From the NCBI GenBank assembly GCA_021740905.1, contig JAIOYV010000035.1:1-62572 (forward strand): 62,572 bases of DNA. The letters are read 5' to 3'. Under the pieces are notes generated by a model, which did not search any database, was not told the origin of the DNA, and was given only the letters and a program-made list of their open reading frames with translations. The translations under genes were made by a program, and so were the position numbers. The stretch comes from Bacteroidales bacterium. GTDB taxonomy: Bacteria; Bacteroidota; Bacteroidia; Bacteroidales; M50B96. Shown in pieces: positions 34,016 to 44,210 of the stretch (within the stretch, counting starts at the first letter, position 1; each line of letters starts with the position of its first letter).

Positions 34016-34484
34016 GTTTTGACAAAATTGTGTTTATTAAGTCGATTGAATAAAAGCGCTTATTTTCAAGCAAGATTTCAAATAAGGACCTAAGTTCAGG
34101 AATCCATTTCTTGTCTCTTGCTACTGATAATAAACCAATCGTACCAATGCAATTAAGACCAAGCTTCTCAGCAATATTACGTGCTTTTTTATCATCAATC
34201 AGCAAAAAGTCTGCTTTTATTTCTTGATATAAAATCACCGATTCGGATTCGCCGTAATCCATTATAAATGATAAGTCGTTGAACCCTGAAATAGGTCTGG
34301 TTTTATCCTTGAAAAATAAATAAATACGTTGATACTGCTCAGACTTTTTGTTTCGGGTTATTTCCTCCCACACCGCATTAGGAATCCAAACGGAATCAAA
34401 CAAAAGATTCAGCATTTCAAGTTTATCAATTATCGCTAATGAAAATATAGGCCCGGCATCAGCTATAACAAGTCCATTTTTCAT
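33993..34484 (-). CDS. DUF3368-type PIN-like toxin
   Basis: The protein has 163 residues. It begins GLVIADAGPIFSLAIIDKLEML, the DUF3368 version of the PIN start (the first Asp lies in ADAGP). FIMDYGESESVIL and FLLIDDKKARNIAEKLGL carry the other acidic residues. It is probably a ribonuclease toxin. It starts one base after the UPF0175-like gene, and its 3' end overlaps the next gene by 23 bases. The pair sits between two folding-factor genes that are normally adjacent. Confidence 0.85.
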   Translation of the reverse strand: MKNGLVIADAGPIFSLAIIDKLEMLNLLFDSVWIPNAVWEEITRNKKSEQYQRIYLFFKDKTRPISGFNDLSFIMDYGESESVILYQEIKADFLLIDDKKARNIAEKLGLNCIGTIGLLSVARDKKWIPELRSLFEILLENKRFYSIDLINTILSKHAEQTYP

Positions 34485-34485
34485 T

Positions 34486-34746
34486 TTACTTTAGCTTTTC
34501 TATGTCGCTGATTACATCCTCAATTGTTAGGTTTGATATTGGAATTTCATTCTCAGACAAAGTAGTTTCAAATTGAAACCTCGAAAGACCTGCTATCTGA
34601 GCCGCTTTCCCAATTGTAAGCTTTTCCAACCTATAAAGCCTAATCGCTAATGCTACCCTAATTTGATGTTTAATTTCGTTTTCATTTTCATTAAGAGCGA
34701 GAAATATATCAGAGGGAAAATCGATCGAAATAGTCTGCGTGTCCAT
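34486..34746 (-). CDS. UPF0175-type antitoxin
   Basis: The protein has 86 residues. It contains IKHQIRVALAIRLYRLEKLTIGKAAQIAGL, shortened here to VALAIRLYR and KLTIGKAAQIAGLSRFQF, the helix-turn-helix core of UPF0175 proteins. These commonly precede DUF3368 toxins. It probably binds the toxin and its own promoter. The -7 element TAATTTTG lies at 34766-34773. Confidence 0.88.
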   Translation of the reverse strand: MDTQTISIDFPSDIFLALNENENEIKHQIRVALAIRLYRLEKLTIGKAAQIAGLSRFQFETTLSENEIPISNLTIEDVISDIEKLK

Positions 34747-34765
34747 ATCGTGTTATGTTTTCATA

Positions 34766-34773
34766 CAAAATTA
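34766..34773 (-). promoter_or_regulatory. -7 promoter element of the UPF0175/DUF3368 pair (TAATTTTG)
   Basis: This exact TAnnTTTG on the minus strand lies 20 bases before the ATG. It gives the inserted pair its own promoter, which would also read into the lipoprotein and surA genes. Confidence 0.6.
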
Positions 34774-34874
34774 TAAAAATAAAATCTATTGTCAATTGTC
34801 AATTCGTGCTGTATCTCGTCACTCAAAACGATTCCTTCAAATTAAGGAATTCTCAATCTTTCCTGTCTCTTAGT

Positions 34875-36890
34875 CTATTTAATCGTCTTCAAAACTTCTT
34901 CTTTCACCACCACCGGATATTTAGCCCTCAGCTCTTTGATCCACTCGGCTTCCAAATAGTTCTGGTAATCGGCAGTGACCAGGCCACGTGCTTCTTTCAA
35001 CGATTTAGGTTCGGCTTGGCGTATGGCTCTAACCACAATAATTGTTTTTCCACCAACTTCTCCAGCTTGTTCAACCATACCTGGTTTCCATTCAATGGCA
35101 TCGATCAACACATTGTCTTTCTTCGAAAACATACCGTCTTCAATATCAATCTTCAGGTTACCCTTGTTTTTTTCATTCAAAGCTAAAAGTTTTTCTTTCA
35201 CTGCATCAGCTGACAGTTTCTTTAAATTCCTTTTTTTGATGATCTTGATAATCTTTGGAAAGGTTTTGGCATTTCCGGCCGTACAATCTTCCGGGGCAGG
35301 CTTGTTGTAATTGGGGTCGGGCGAAATGGCATAAATACTTGCATCGAGGCGCTCGCCCCACATATAGTTCATTTTGTTCTTTTCATAAAAAGCTTCGAGA
35401 CCGGCTGTGTCTTTCACTGCTTTTGTCCACACCATCTGGTCCGAGAGTTCGAACAGCAATATCCCATCGTGGTATTCGTTCATCAAATAATTGAAATCGG
35501 TGTATTTCTTCTCCAGGCGGCTTTCTTCATAATCAATAATACTCTGGTCTACCCAATTATTATACGATCGGTTAACCACTACCTGAACCGTTTCTGTTGC
35601 CGTCTTAAATTTATTTTTCAGAAGATAATCTGTGAAATCGGCTTCTGTATAATTCCTTCCATCCAATGTAAACAAGGTTGCATTATGACCTTTCGCACTT
35701 TCCCCGTCCCAGGTGCCTTTTAGTATCGAGTCGGTAACATACGTGTAGAATTTGTCAGCATGGGTCTTATCTTCCGCAAATTTATACTCTTTCTTTAGTT
35801 GTGCAATCAAAGCTTTGCGACTTTGCGATGCCCGTGCATCCTTTGAAATCCTCGACTTCAACTCCTGTTTCATTGATTCATAGGGTTCGATACCCTTTTT
35901 TTCGAGCAATTTGATGATATGAAATCCGTAAGTGGTTTTTACTAGAGGAGAAACTTCGCCCACTTCTTTCAGCGTAAATGCTGCCTCTTCAAATTCGGGT
36001 ACCATTCGGCCAGTCCCAAACATGGGCAATTCTCCACCCTTTGTGGCCGAGCCGTGGTCGTCGGAATTATCTTTTGCAAGTGTGGCAAAATCTTCGCCAG
36101 CCAAAATACGCTTGTAAAGGGAGTCGGCTTTTGCTTGCGAGGCGGCTTCGCTTCCACCTGTTTTGGGAACAGCAACCATAATGTGGGCCACCTTGATTTT
36201 CCCCCTGGCAGGCCTTTTGTCGATTACTTTTATAATGTGATATCCAAAGCGTGTGCGTACAGGCATCGAAATTTCACCAACCGGGGTATTAAAAGCCGCT
36301 ACCTCGAAAGGGTAAACCATTTGAAAACCTGTAAAATACCCCAAGTCACCTTCGTTGCTTTTTGCTGATTGATCTTCGGATGCACGTTTTGCAACTGCCT
36401 CGAATGATTCGCCTGCCAATATTTTTTTCCTCAAATCCATAATACGCTTATACACTTTCAGGGTATCGGCCGGGCTTGCATTTTCTTCAAGCCTAAGTAA
36501 AATATGACTTGCTTTTACATCCCATTTCAGATGCTCATAAGCTTCGTCCAGCAATTTCTGGTCAACTTCTTTATCGACCAAATAAGGCTTGGCCAATTGT
36601 TTCCTGTAACCTGCCAATTCATCAACAAAAGCCTTTGATGTGTCGAGTCCCAAAGCTTCGGCTTCGGCTACTTTCAACTTAAAATTGATAAATAGATCGA
36701 GGTATTCGTTCAACGATTTTTGGTCGAAGCTTTGTTCGTTGGCATTGTTCTTTTTATAAATCCTTACAAATTCGGCCTTTGATACTTCCTTCCCGTTTAC
36801 GGTCATCAAAACCACTTCATCGCTCTGCTGGGCATACGTACTAAAAACCAGTGTGGTAATCAGGAATAGGATCAAGCTACTCTTCTTCAT
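34875..36890 (-). CDS. Periplasmic peptidyl-prolyl isomerase with two parvulin domains (SurA/PpiD-like)
   Basis: The protein has 671 residues with a signal peptide (about 1-20, ending FSTYAQ). It has a SurA-like N-terminal helical domain (about 25-120). The first parvulin domain is at about 125-225 (KASHILLRL, GDLGYF, GYHIIKV) and the second at about 233-335 (VAHIMVAVP, GGELPMF, GFHIIKLL). A long C-terminal helical and beta region follows, with no transmembrane anchor. It folds envelope proteins. The gene is 32 bases downstream of guaB and precedes the inserted toxin-antitoxin pair. Confidence 0.9.
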   Translation of the reverse strand: MKKSSLILFLITTLVFSTYAQQSDEVVLMTVNGKEVSKAEFVRIYKKNNANEQSFDQKSLNEYLDLFINFKLKVAEAEALGLDTSKAFVDELAGYRKQLAKPYLVDKEVDQKLLDEAYEHLKWDVKASHILLRLEENASPADTLKVYKRIMDLRKKILAGESFEAVAKRASEDQSAKSNEGDLGYFTGFQMVYPFEVAAFNTPVGEISMPVRTRFGYHIIKVIDKRPARGKIKVAHIMVAVPKTGGSEAASQAKADSLYKRILAGEDFATLAKDNSDDHGSATKGGELPMFGTGRMVPEFEEAAFTLKEVGEVSPLVKTTYGFHIIKLLEKKGIEPYESMKQELKSRISKDARASQSRKALIAQLKKEYKFAEDKTHADKFYTYVTDSILKGTWDGESAKGHNATLFTLDGRNYTEADFTDYLLKNKFKTATETVQVVVNRSYNNWVDQSIIDYEESRLEKKYTDFNYLMNEYHDGILLFELSDQMVWTKAVKDTAGLEAFYEKNKMNYMWGERLDASIYAISPDPNYNKPAPEDCTAGNAKTFPKIIKIIKKRNLKKLSADAVKEKLLALNEKNKGNLKIDIEDGMFSKKDNVLIDAIEWKPGMVEQAGEVGGKTIIVVRAIRQAEPKSLKEARGLVTADYQNYLEAEWIKELRAKYPVVVKEEVLKTIK

Positions 36891-36922
36891 AATCTATGCT
36901 ATTATATGTTTAATTAATTGAA

Positions 36923-38392
36923 TTATCGGCTATAGTTTGGTGCCTCACGGGTAATGGTCACATCGTGTGGGTGGTTTTCGAGCACCGCCGCATTGGTAAT
37001 GCGAACAAATTTTGCGTTGTGAAGCAACTCAATGCTGGGGGTCCCGCAATAGCCCATTCCGGCACGAAGCCCTCCAATCATCTGATAAATAACTTCCGAG
37101 ATATTTCCTTTAAAGGGCACTCGGGCAGAAATCCCTTCCGGCACAAGTTTCTTAATGTCGTCCTCTACATCCTGAAAATAGCGGTCTTTTGAGCCTTGCT
37201 GCATGGCTTCTACCGATCCCATTCCACGGTACGATTTGAACTTTCGGCCATTGTATATAATGGTTTCGCCCGGCGATTCTTCTACCCCGGCAAACAGTCC
37301 GCCTGCCATTATCGAGTTACCACCGGCAGCCAGTGCCTTTACAATATCGCCCGAATAGCGGACGCCCCCATCGGCAATAACCGGCACGCCACTTCCCCTG
37401 ATAGCTTCGGCTACATTATAAATAGCCGACAATTGCGGCATCCCTACCCCGGCAATTACACGGGTGGTACAAATCGAGCCTGGTCCAATGCCTACCTTTA
37501 CGGCATCGGCTCCCGCCTCAACAAGGGCTTTGGCTGCCTCGCCGGTCGCTATATTGCCAACCACAACATCGATGTGGGGATATTTGGCTTTAATTTCTTT
37601 TAGAAAATTGATCACATACATGGAATGACCATGCGCTGTGTCAAGGACCAATGCATCGACATTTGACAGCACCAGTGCATCGACCCGATCCATTGAGTTG
37701 GAACCAATCCCCACGCCTGCTGCAACCCGTAAACGTCCCTGTGGGTCTTTGCACGAATTGGGCCGGTCTTTTGCTTTGGTAATATCTTTGTATGTGATGA
37801 GTCCCAGCAACTTATTTTTTTCGTCGACAACAGGCAGCTTCTCGATCTTATAATTTTGCAAAATCTCGGAGGCCTTTTCCAGATCGGTATATTGCGATAC
37901 GGTTACAATCTTTTCGCTGGTCATCACCTCATAGATTTTTCTCTTCATGTTTTGCTCAAAGCGCAGGTCGCGGTTGGTCACAATGCCAATTAGGGTTTTG
38001 TTTTTATCCACCACCGGGATACCCCCAATTTTGTTCAGGTTCATTATCTTCAACGCATCCCCAACGGTTTCGTCCTTACCAATGGTGATGGGGTCGAAGA
38101 TCATTCCGTTCTCGGCCCTTTTCACCCTTTTCACCTGTGTGGCTTGTTCTTCCACACTCATGTTTTTGTGGATTACCCCTATGCCGCCCTCGCGTGCAAT
38201 GGCAATGGCAAGATTTGCTTCGGTAACTGTATCCATTGCTGCCGATACAATAGGAATATTTAGTAAGATGTTTCGCGAGAAATTCGTTTTTAAATCAACA
38301 TCTCTTGGCAATACTTCGGAGTATGCCGGCACCAGCAATACATCGTCGAATGTTAAGCCTTCGCCAATAATTTTATCCTCTAAAAGTGACAT
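36923..38392 (-). CDS. guaB: Inosine-5'-monophosphate dehydrogenase
   Basis: The protein has 489 residues, the normal length. The N-terminal barrel part contains [18 protein letters not shown]. Two CBS domains lie at about 95-205. The catalytic loop GSICTTR has Cys308. The flap and [17 protein letters not shown] follow. The enzyme oxidises IMP to XMP with NAD+, the first step to GMP. TACTTTTA (38418-38425) lies 26 bases upstream of the ATG on the minus strand, with a TTG about 22 bases further up. Confidence 0.97.
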   Translation of the reverse strand: MSLLEDKIIGEGLTFDDVLLVPAYSEVLPRDVDLKTNFSRNILLNIPIVSAAMDTVTEANLAIAIAREGGIGVIHKNMSVEEQATQVKRVKRAENGMIFDPITIGKDETVGDALKIMNLNKIGGIPVVDKNKTLIGIVTNRDLRFEQNMKRKIYEVMTSEKIVTVSQYTDLEKASEILQNYKIEKLPVVDEKNKLLGLITYKDITKAKDRPNSCKDPQGRLRVAAGVGIGSNSMDRVDALVLSNVDALVLDTAHGHSMYVINFLKEIKAKYPHIDVVVGNIATGEAAKALVEAGADAVKVGIGPGSICTTRVIAGVGMPQLSAIYNVAEAIRGSGVPVIADGGVRYSGDIVKALAAGGNSIMAGGLFAGVEESPGETIIYNGRKFKSYRGMGSVEAMQQGSKDRYFQDVEDDIKKLVPEGISARVPFKGNISEVIYQMIGGLRAGMGYCGTPSIELLHNAKFVRITNAAVLENHPHDVTITREAPNYSR

Positions 38393-38798
38393 CCGCCCTT
38401 GTTTTAAAATGAGGTCGTAAAAGTATAAAAAATAACCATTTTTGTCTCAACCCATAAACAGCTTCCAATTGTGTATGTAATGCCAAAATTAAAAAAAGCA
38501 AAAATAGCTACGATGTAGTGAGTGCGCCACTTTCTGGATTTTTATCATGGATCAATAAAAGTTGAGAAGGATTGGTAAAGGAGCATAAAACTTATTGCAA
38601 ACCTGAACATTAACATTTTTTATGAAATGTATGGAGTTTAATGTTGAGAAGCTGAGTGGTTAAGGAGTTGAAAAATTGGGGAATTAAGAAATTAGGGAAT
38701 TAAGGATTTGGCGTGGTGTGTCGTACATGCTTAATTTTAAGAAGTTATGAGAATTTCAGGATTTACATTAGTTTTGCGGCCTGTAATGTAGTTTTGTT
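38393..38798. other. Divergent intergenic region between guaB and the START-like gene
   Basis: It holds the guaB -7 element (38418-38425, minus) and two candidate plus-strand -7 elements, TAGTTTTG at 38769-38776 and 38789-38796. Around 38670-38712 there is a short run of repeated GGAATTAAG/GAAATTAGG words. No gene is seen. Confidence 0.6.
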
Positions 38799-38834
38799 AT
38801 GGCCGATTGCAATTTATGTTCAATGGAAAATCTT

Positions 38835-39476
38835 ATGTATTTCAAAGTTAAACGAATAAGAACAGCCCTGATTATCTGGATGCCGGTGCTATTCCTCATT
38901 AATGCAAATTATCAGGTATGTGGCCAGACCTGCGCAAAGTGGGTGAAAATTTCAGATTCCAACAACATCCTTCTTTTTCAAAAAGACAGTACCCATTTTA
39001 TCAAACATTTTAAGGCCGAATTTACCCTCGAAGCTTCGCTCGAAAAAGTAACAGCCTACATTACAAACACCAACAATTACAAAAATTGGACTGGGAGCCT
39101 GGAAGACTTTTCGCTGGTCGAAAAACAAAACGATACCGTTGGGTATTTTCATTTTCTGCTTAATGTAAGGCCGGTTTATAAACGTGAAGGAATAGTTAAA
39201 ACCGATTTGGGACATTCAAACAATGGAATTGGCTTTCATTATACACTAGTAATCGACACCCTCTATCCTTATCCCAATGAATATGACAAGGTAAAATATT
39301 TTAGGCTGGAATGGCAAATAAAACCCATAACTAGCAAGAAAACAGAGATTCATTTCTATTATGTTGCATTCTCGAAAAAGCATAGCCAATGGGTTTTCAG
39401 CCTCATAAACCAACTTTACATATATGCATTCGAATCGCTGGTTGATAATTTGAAAGAAGGCCTGGAGCTGAACTGA
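38835..39476 (+). CDS. START/SRPBCC-like secreted protein
   Basis: The protein has 213 residues from the ATG at 38835, which gives a signal peptide (MYFKVKRIRTALIIWMPVLF, ending VCGQ). ATGs at 38799 and 38823 are possible, but the first lies only 3 bases behind a -7 element. The mature part resembles START-domain proteins: AEFTLEASLEKVTAYITNTN, then WTGSLEDFSLVEK, and a long C-terminal helix (FSLINQLYIYAFESLVDNLK). These have a hydrophobic ligand pocket. The ligand is unknown. It is transcribed alone. Confidence 0.75.
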   Translation: MYFKVKRIRTALIIWMPVLFLINANYQVCGQTCAKWVKISDSNNILLFQKDSTHFIKHFKAEFTLEASLEKVTAYITNTNNYKNWTGSLEDFSLVEKQNDTVGYFHFLLNVRPVYKREGIVKTDLGHSNNGIGFHYTLVIDTLYPYPNEYDKVKYFRLEWQIKPITSKKTEIHFYYVAFSKKHSQWVFSLINQLYIYAFESLVDNLKEGLELN

Positions 39477-39557
39477 ATTGTACCTTCAGAGATTAAAGAG
39501 ATCAAACTTCAAATCCAAATCGCACCTACAGAAACATCAGTGTTTGTGCTTTTAAAA

Positions 39558-42500
39558 TCAATTAACCAAATGCCTGCTTATCTTATTTATCAGGCTGGTT
39601 GGATTGATAGGCTTAGCAATGAAATCTTCGCAACCCGATTTCAATGCCTCAGCTTTGTCTTGTTCAAAAGCATGGGCCGTTTGAGCAATAATGGGAATCT
39701 TACAATTTAGTTCGCGCAACTTCCGGGTTGCCTCAAAGCCATTCATAACAGGCATCCGAACATCCATTAAGATCAATTCTAAATCAGGGTTCTGTGCCAC
39801 AATATCGACTGCCTCTTTGCCATCCTTAGCCCACATTATAGTTGCCCCGGTTGGTTTAAGCATTAAATCCATGAGAATAAAATTCGATTCCACATCTTCA
39901 GCTACAAGTATCTTCCTACCTGCCAATTGTAATGATTCCCCATTCTTAGTTTCTTCTCCTAAACTTGTGATTGAAGGTATGGGTAGTTTTTCGTCCGGAA
40001 TGGTAAAATAAAAGGTTGAACCTACATCCACCTGCGATTCGGCCCACATTGTCCCGCCTAATAGTTCAACTAATTTTTTCGATATTGCAAGTCCAATGCC
40101 TGTTCCACCATACACTTTGGTTTTAGTTTCACTAAATTTCGTGAATGTGTTGAAGATGTATTGGATTTTATTGGCAGGGATACCTATGCCTGTGTCTTTT
40201 ACATAGAACTGAATAAAACCACCCTTTTTCTTGTAACCAAACTCGACACAACCTTTATGACTATATTTGATGGCGTTGGAAAGCAAATTCGTTAATATCT
40301 GCCGCAGCCTAAGAGGATCTGTAAATATAGATTCGGACTTTAATTCTGGATCAATATTCAAGCGGAAGTCAATTTGGTGTTTACTTGCTTTTTGTTTCAA
40401 AATCGAATGTATCTTTTGAAGCTCACGCATTTCCTTTACCAGGTTGATAGGTCTTTTATTGATTTGTGTTTCGCCTGCTTCAATTTTCGACATATCGATA
40501 ATATCCTCAATAAGGTTTAGTAAGGTTTTGACCCCCTCCTGTAGCCAGAGGTTATAATTAGTCCTATCAACCGTGCTTATCGATTCATTCGCCAACAAGG
40601 TTGAAAACCCGATAATGGCGTTCATGGGCGTTCGAATTTCGTGCGACATATTGGATAAAAAAGAGGACTTCAACTTATCCGATTGTTCAGCTTTTTTCTT
40701 AGCTTCTTTAAGGTTTAACTCTGTTTCTTTACGCTCAATGGATAATTTGATCTGATCGCTCACAAATTCCAATAGTTCCAGGTCTTTTTTACTATATGCT
40801 ACTTCGCTGTCGTAGCTTTGCAACCCAATAACACCAATAGGCTTCCCATTAGTCCGTAAAGGGACTCCCAACCAAACTTTCGATTTTGTACCGATCAACC
40901 TAATAGAATCATCAACAATTAATTTATCGATATCGTTTTCTTTGAATATCATTGCTTTGTCCTGATTCATCAAATACATCGACAGGGAGTGTGCCGCAGG
41001 GAATGATTGCATGATATCCATTTCATCCGTATCGTAAGGGAGATTAAATATTCCTTCCTTTTCGTCGTAAATTGCGATAAAAAAATTCTTTGTGTTAATA
41101 ACTTCCGAAAGGTATTTTCTAATCTGTAGATATAGCTCGCTTAAATCACGGGTTTCATACACAGCATTCGAAATTTTATACAATAGGTTTTCTATTTTCT
41201 GATATCTGAGCTGTTCTCCAATATCTTGTTTTACAGCCGCAAAGTTGATCAATTTACCATCTTTGTTATATATGGGGAAAATAATAGCTGATTCTTCATA
41301 CAACTCTCCATTTTTATTTTTATTTGTAAAAACACCTTCCCATACTTTCCCTGATAAAATAGTGCCCCATAAATCTTTATAAAATTCATTACAATGTAAA
41401 CCTGACTGCAATATGGATGGGTTTTTACCAATCACTTCAGGAATGGTGTATCCAGAAATCTTTTCAAAAAATGGGTTGGCAAATTTTATTTTCCCGGAAG
41501 TATCCGTAATAATTATTGATACAGCTGCCTGCTCAATTACCTGTGATAAACGAAATGAATCTTCTTCATTCTGCGTTTTTACGGTAATGTCCTCAATGCT
41601 TCCCTCGTAATATAGGATTTTGCCGTGGCTGTCTTTGACAGCTTTACTATTCTCAATAACATAAAGAGGCTTCCCATCTTTTCTTTTCCAAATTGATTTA
41701 TATAGATTTACTTCACCATAGCGATTCATTTGGTATTTGAATCTTTTTCGTGTAAAATTGTTAAAATACCCATCCTGATCAAGATTTATTTTCTTCAACT
41801 CATCAATTTTGCTGTATCCTGTCATTCTTAGAAGGGCATTGTTGGCCATAATAACTTCCCCCTCTGGTGTGGTCCGGTAAAGTCCGAAAACAGCATTGTC
41901 AAAAATGGTATGAAACTGGATATCCTTTAAACTTTTTAATTTATTGTAGCCTTCACGCTTTAGTGCCGACACAATGATTTCGCCCGTAACTTTAAGCAAA
42001 CGAATTGCCGTGTTGTCCCAGGTAATGTAATCCGTATTCGACTGACAGCTAATAAATCCGAGTAATTGACCCTGCATCCTTATGGGAACACATACAATGG
42101 AAATAATGCCCGAATTGTTGATCAGCTCCCATTCACCTGCAGCTGAAAGGGGCAAACTCTCAATATCGTTCAACACGATGGGCAAATCCCTTGAAAAATG
42201 TTCCTTTAACCAGGCGACTTTGCCTACTTCTATAGGACTGCCAATCTTACCTTTAGGAAAAGATCCATCTCTGACCCATTGGTGAAGGAGGTTTATGTAT
42301 TGCAAATCGCCTGAAAAAAGAAAAAACGAGCTCCTGTCGGCTTTAGAATACTTACCAAGAAGTTCTAAAGTGTCCTGAATAGTGTCGTCGATGCTATGTA
42401 AATCAGTATGGATAAACTTGTTTGAGATTCTCTCAGTCAGTTCTTCGAATTGAAATTTCTCTTCGGAGCTATTATAAGTCGATTTTGCTACTCTGACCAC

Positions 42501-42872
42501 TGATTTGATAAAAAGGGCAAAAACAGGTGGGTTAATGCCTGTCGGTATTTTCTTGAATTTTAATTCAAACAAACTGGGATGGGAATTTGAACTAGGAAGC
42601 TCATGTAAAAACATGTATTCAAGACTTTCCTCATCGGCGGCAAAACTTTTAAATACATCAAAATCGAAGCTCTGGATTATTTGGTCTATTGATTTATTCG
42701 ACAAGAATGCCTTCGATTTTCCAAGTATCCTGGATGCCGGTGCATTCAGGTATGTAATGCGCGCATGCAAATCGCATAAAATTATCGCATCATCGAGATG
42801 ATCGAACAAATCAGAATAGTTTACCTGTTGTGCCTGCATAGGCAAATCGAAACTTGTATTTAGTTGTTGCAT
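39558..42872 (-). CDS. Cytoplasmic hybrid sensor histidine kinase with PAS and GAF domains
   Basis: About 1104 residues from the ATG at 42872; a longer form would need TTG at 42911. The domains in order are PAS (about 20-120), GAF (165-300), PAS (320-435), PAS (440-560), GAF (575-715), HisKA (H in SNMSHEIRTPMNAIIGF), HATPase (GTGIGLAISKKLVELLGG) and a receiver (LILMDVRMPVMNG holds the phosphorylated Asp). There is no transmembrane segment, so it senses internal or diffusible signals such as redox state, ligands or small molecules. No response regulator gene is adjacent. Phosphotransfer probably goes through the fused receiver to an unlinked partner. Confidence 0.92.
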   Translation of the reverse strand: MQQLNTSFDLPMQAQQVNYSDLFDHLDDAIILCDLHARITYLNAPASRILGKSKAFLSNKSIDQIIQSFDFDVFKSFAADEESLEYMFLHELPSSNSHPSLFELKFKKIPTGINPPVFALFIKSVVRVAKSTYNSSEEKFQFEELTERISNKFIHTDLHSIDDTIQDTLELLGKYSKADRSSFFLFSGDLQYINLLHQWVRDGSFPKGKIGSPIEVGKVAWLKEHFSRDLPIVLNDIESLPLSAAGEWELINNSGIISIVCVPIRMQGQLLGFISCQSNTDYITWDNTAIRLLKVTGEIIVSALKREGYNKLKSLKDIQFHTIFDNAVFGLYRTTPEGEVIMANNALLRMTGYSKIDELKKINLDQDGYFNNFTRKRFKYQMNRYGEVNLYKSIWKRKDGKPLYVIENSKAVKDSHGKILYYEGSIEDITVKTQNEEDSFRLSQVIEQAAVSIIITDTSGKIKFANPFFEKISGYTIPEVIGKNPSILQSGLHCNEFYKDLWGTILSGKVWEGVFTNKNKNGELYEESAIIFPIYNKDGKLINFAAVKQDIGEQLRYQKIENLLYKISNAVYETRDLSELYLQIRKYLSEVINTKNFFIAIYDEKEGIFNLPYDTDEMDIMQSFPAAHSLSMYLMNQDKAMIFKENDIDKLIVDDSIRLIGTKSKVWLGVPLRTNGKPIGVIGLQSYDSEVAYSKKDLELLEFVSDQIKLSIERKETELNLKEAKKKAEQSDKLKSSFLSNMSHEIRTPMNAIIGFSTLLANESISTVDRTNYNLWLQEGVKTLLNLIEDIIDMSKIEAGETQINKRPINLVKEMRELQKIHSILKQKASKHQIDFRLNIDPELKSESIFTDPLRLRQILTNLLSNAIKYSHKGCVEFGYKKKGGFIQFYVKDTGIGIPANKIQYIFNTFTKFSETKTKVYGGTGIGLAISKKLVELLGGTMWAESQVDVGSTFYFTIPDEKLPIPSITSLGEETKNGESLQLAGRKILVAEDVESNFILMDLMLKPTGATIMWAKDGKEAVDIVAQNPDLELILMDVRMPVMNGFEATRKLRELNCKIPIIAQTAHAFEQDKAEALKSGCEDFIAKPINPTSLINKISRHLVN

Positions 42873-42911
42873 GTACTTTTTGTATTGATGATTAGTAATC
42901 CTAAAACCCAA

Positions 42912-43448
42912 CTTTTATTAAATTGACTTTACTACCATCTATGTCTTTGTACTATGAAAATTGTTGCTGTCCCCCATAATTTTATGTTAATTTGAAATAC
43001 TCTAATTAATTACTTTAGCTCCCTTAATCTATTAAACCAAGCGGATAAAAACAATAATTAGGCGTAAACCATAATAATTTCCACATTAATATTCAGAATC
43101 CCCATGACAAATATATGTATTTTCAAAACATTTCACTTTTTTTTTTGACAAATGATTGATTTTTTTTATAATTAACTTAATCCCAAAGAAATAAGTCGCT
43201 CATAAATGATTAAAAAGAGAAATGTCAGGCTATTTTGCAAGCGAAACGCGAACATTCAACAGGGCTACACAATGTTATCAACATCAAAAAGCTAAGACAT
43301 GAAGGGTTTCTTGCGTGCACGTTGTTACGAAAAATTGCACATTCGCATAAAAATAGATTTTTAGTGAAATTTGTCTACACTCCATCCTCTATCATTCCCC
43401 GAAAGGACAGAAAATTTATATAATTTTGCCAGCTAATTTGTCGACCTT
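42912..43448. other. AT-rich intergenic region before gldF
   Basis: About 540 bases with no convincing gene; a 62-codon open frame at 43235-43423 has no recognisable product. It is mostly AT-rich and holds the promoter element of gldF at its right end. Confidence 0.5.
43421..43428 (+). promoter_or_regulatory. -7 promoter element of gldF (TAATTTTG)
   Basis: This exact TAnnTTTG lies 20 bases before the gldF ATG. Confidence 0.6.
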
Positions 43449-44180
43449 ATGATTGTATTGTTGAAAAAAGAAATATCAGGTTTTTTTAATTCGCTCACTG
43501 GCTACATAGTTATACTTGTTTTTTTATTGATAAACAGCCTGTTCCTTTGGGTTTTCCCAGGTCAATTCAATGTATTGGAAAGTGGGTATGCCAACCTCGA
43601 AACCTTATTTGTAATATCCCCCTGGGTATTTCTGTTTCTCGTGCCTGCCGTAACCATGAGGCTTTTTGCCGAGGAAAAAAGTTCTGGCACCATCGAATTA
43701 ATTATTACCCGTCCGATAAGCGAATTGCAAATAGTAATGGCAAAATACCTGGCTGGGCTAAGTCTGGTTTTGTTTTCGCTTCTACCTTCATTGATCTATT
43801 TCTTTTCGGTGTACCAATTGGGGAGCCCTGTCGGGAACATCGACACAGGGGGAACGTGGGGCTCATATATTGGACTTTTCTTTCTGGCTGCCATTTATGC
43901 CGCCATTGGGGTATTTTCATCCTCGCTCACCGAAAACCAAATTGTGGCCTTCATTGTTGCCATGCTATTGTCTTTTTTCTTTTTCCTTGGCTTCGAATCC
44001 ATCAGTACCCTCGGCTGGTTTGGCAAAATCGACAACCTATTGATCAATCTGGGGATAAACGAACATTACCGTTCCATGAGCCGGGGAGTATTGGACACAC
44101 GCGACATAATCTATTTTCTGGGGGTGATCTGCATTTTTATTTTTGCCACCAAAACTATTGTTGAAAGACGCAAATGGTAA
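43449..44180 (+). CDS. gldF: Gliding motility-type ABC transporter permease GldF
   Basis: The protein has 243 residues with six hydrophobic segments of the ABC-2 permease type. VTMRLFAEEKSSGTIELIITRPISELQIV, shortened here to AEEKSSGTIELIITRPISE, is the ABC-2 signature loop. It is transcribed with gldG, whose start lies 30 bases downstream. In gliding Bacteroidota GldF, GldG and the ATPase GldA form a transporter needed for motility. No ATPase gene is nearby, and many non-gliding relatives keep gldFG, so motility cannot be inferred. Confidence 0.9.
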   Translation: MIVLLKKEISGFFNSLTGYIVILVFLLINSLFLWVFPGQFNVLESGYANLETLFVISPWVFLFLVPAVTMRLFAEEKSSGTIELIITRPISELQIVMAKYLAGLSLVLFSLLPSLIYFFSVYQLGSPVGNIDTGGTWGSYIGLFFLAAIYAAIGVFSSSLTENQIVAFIVAMLLSFFFFLGFESISTLGWFGKIDNLLINLGINEHYRSMSRGVLDTRDIIYFLGVICIFIFATKTIVERRKW

Positions 44181-44210
44181 GGCTTCAAATCAACCAAAAC
44201 TGAAATCAAA

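Noticed and set aside
43235-43423. A 62-codon open frame before gldF
   Set aside because: Basic, unrecognisable product in an AT-rich leader; ends inside the promoter region of gldF.
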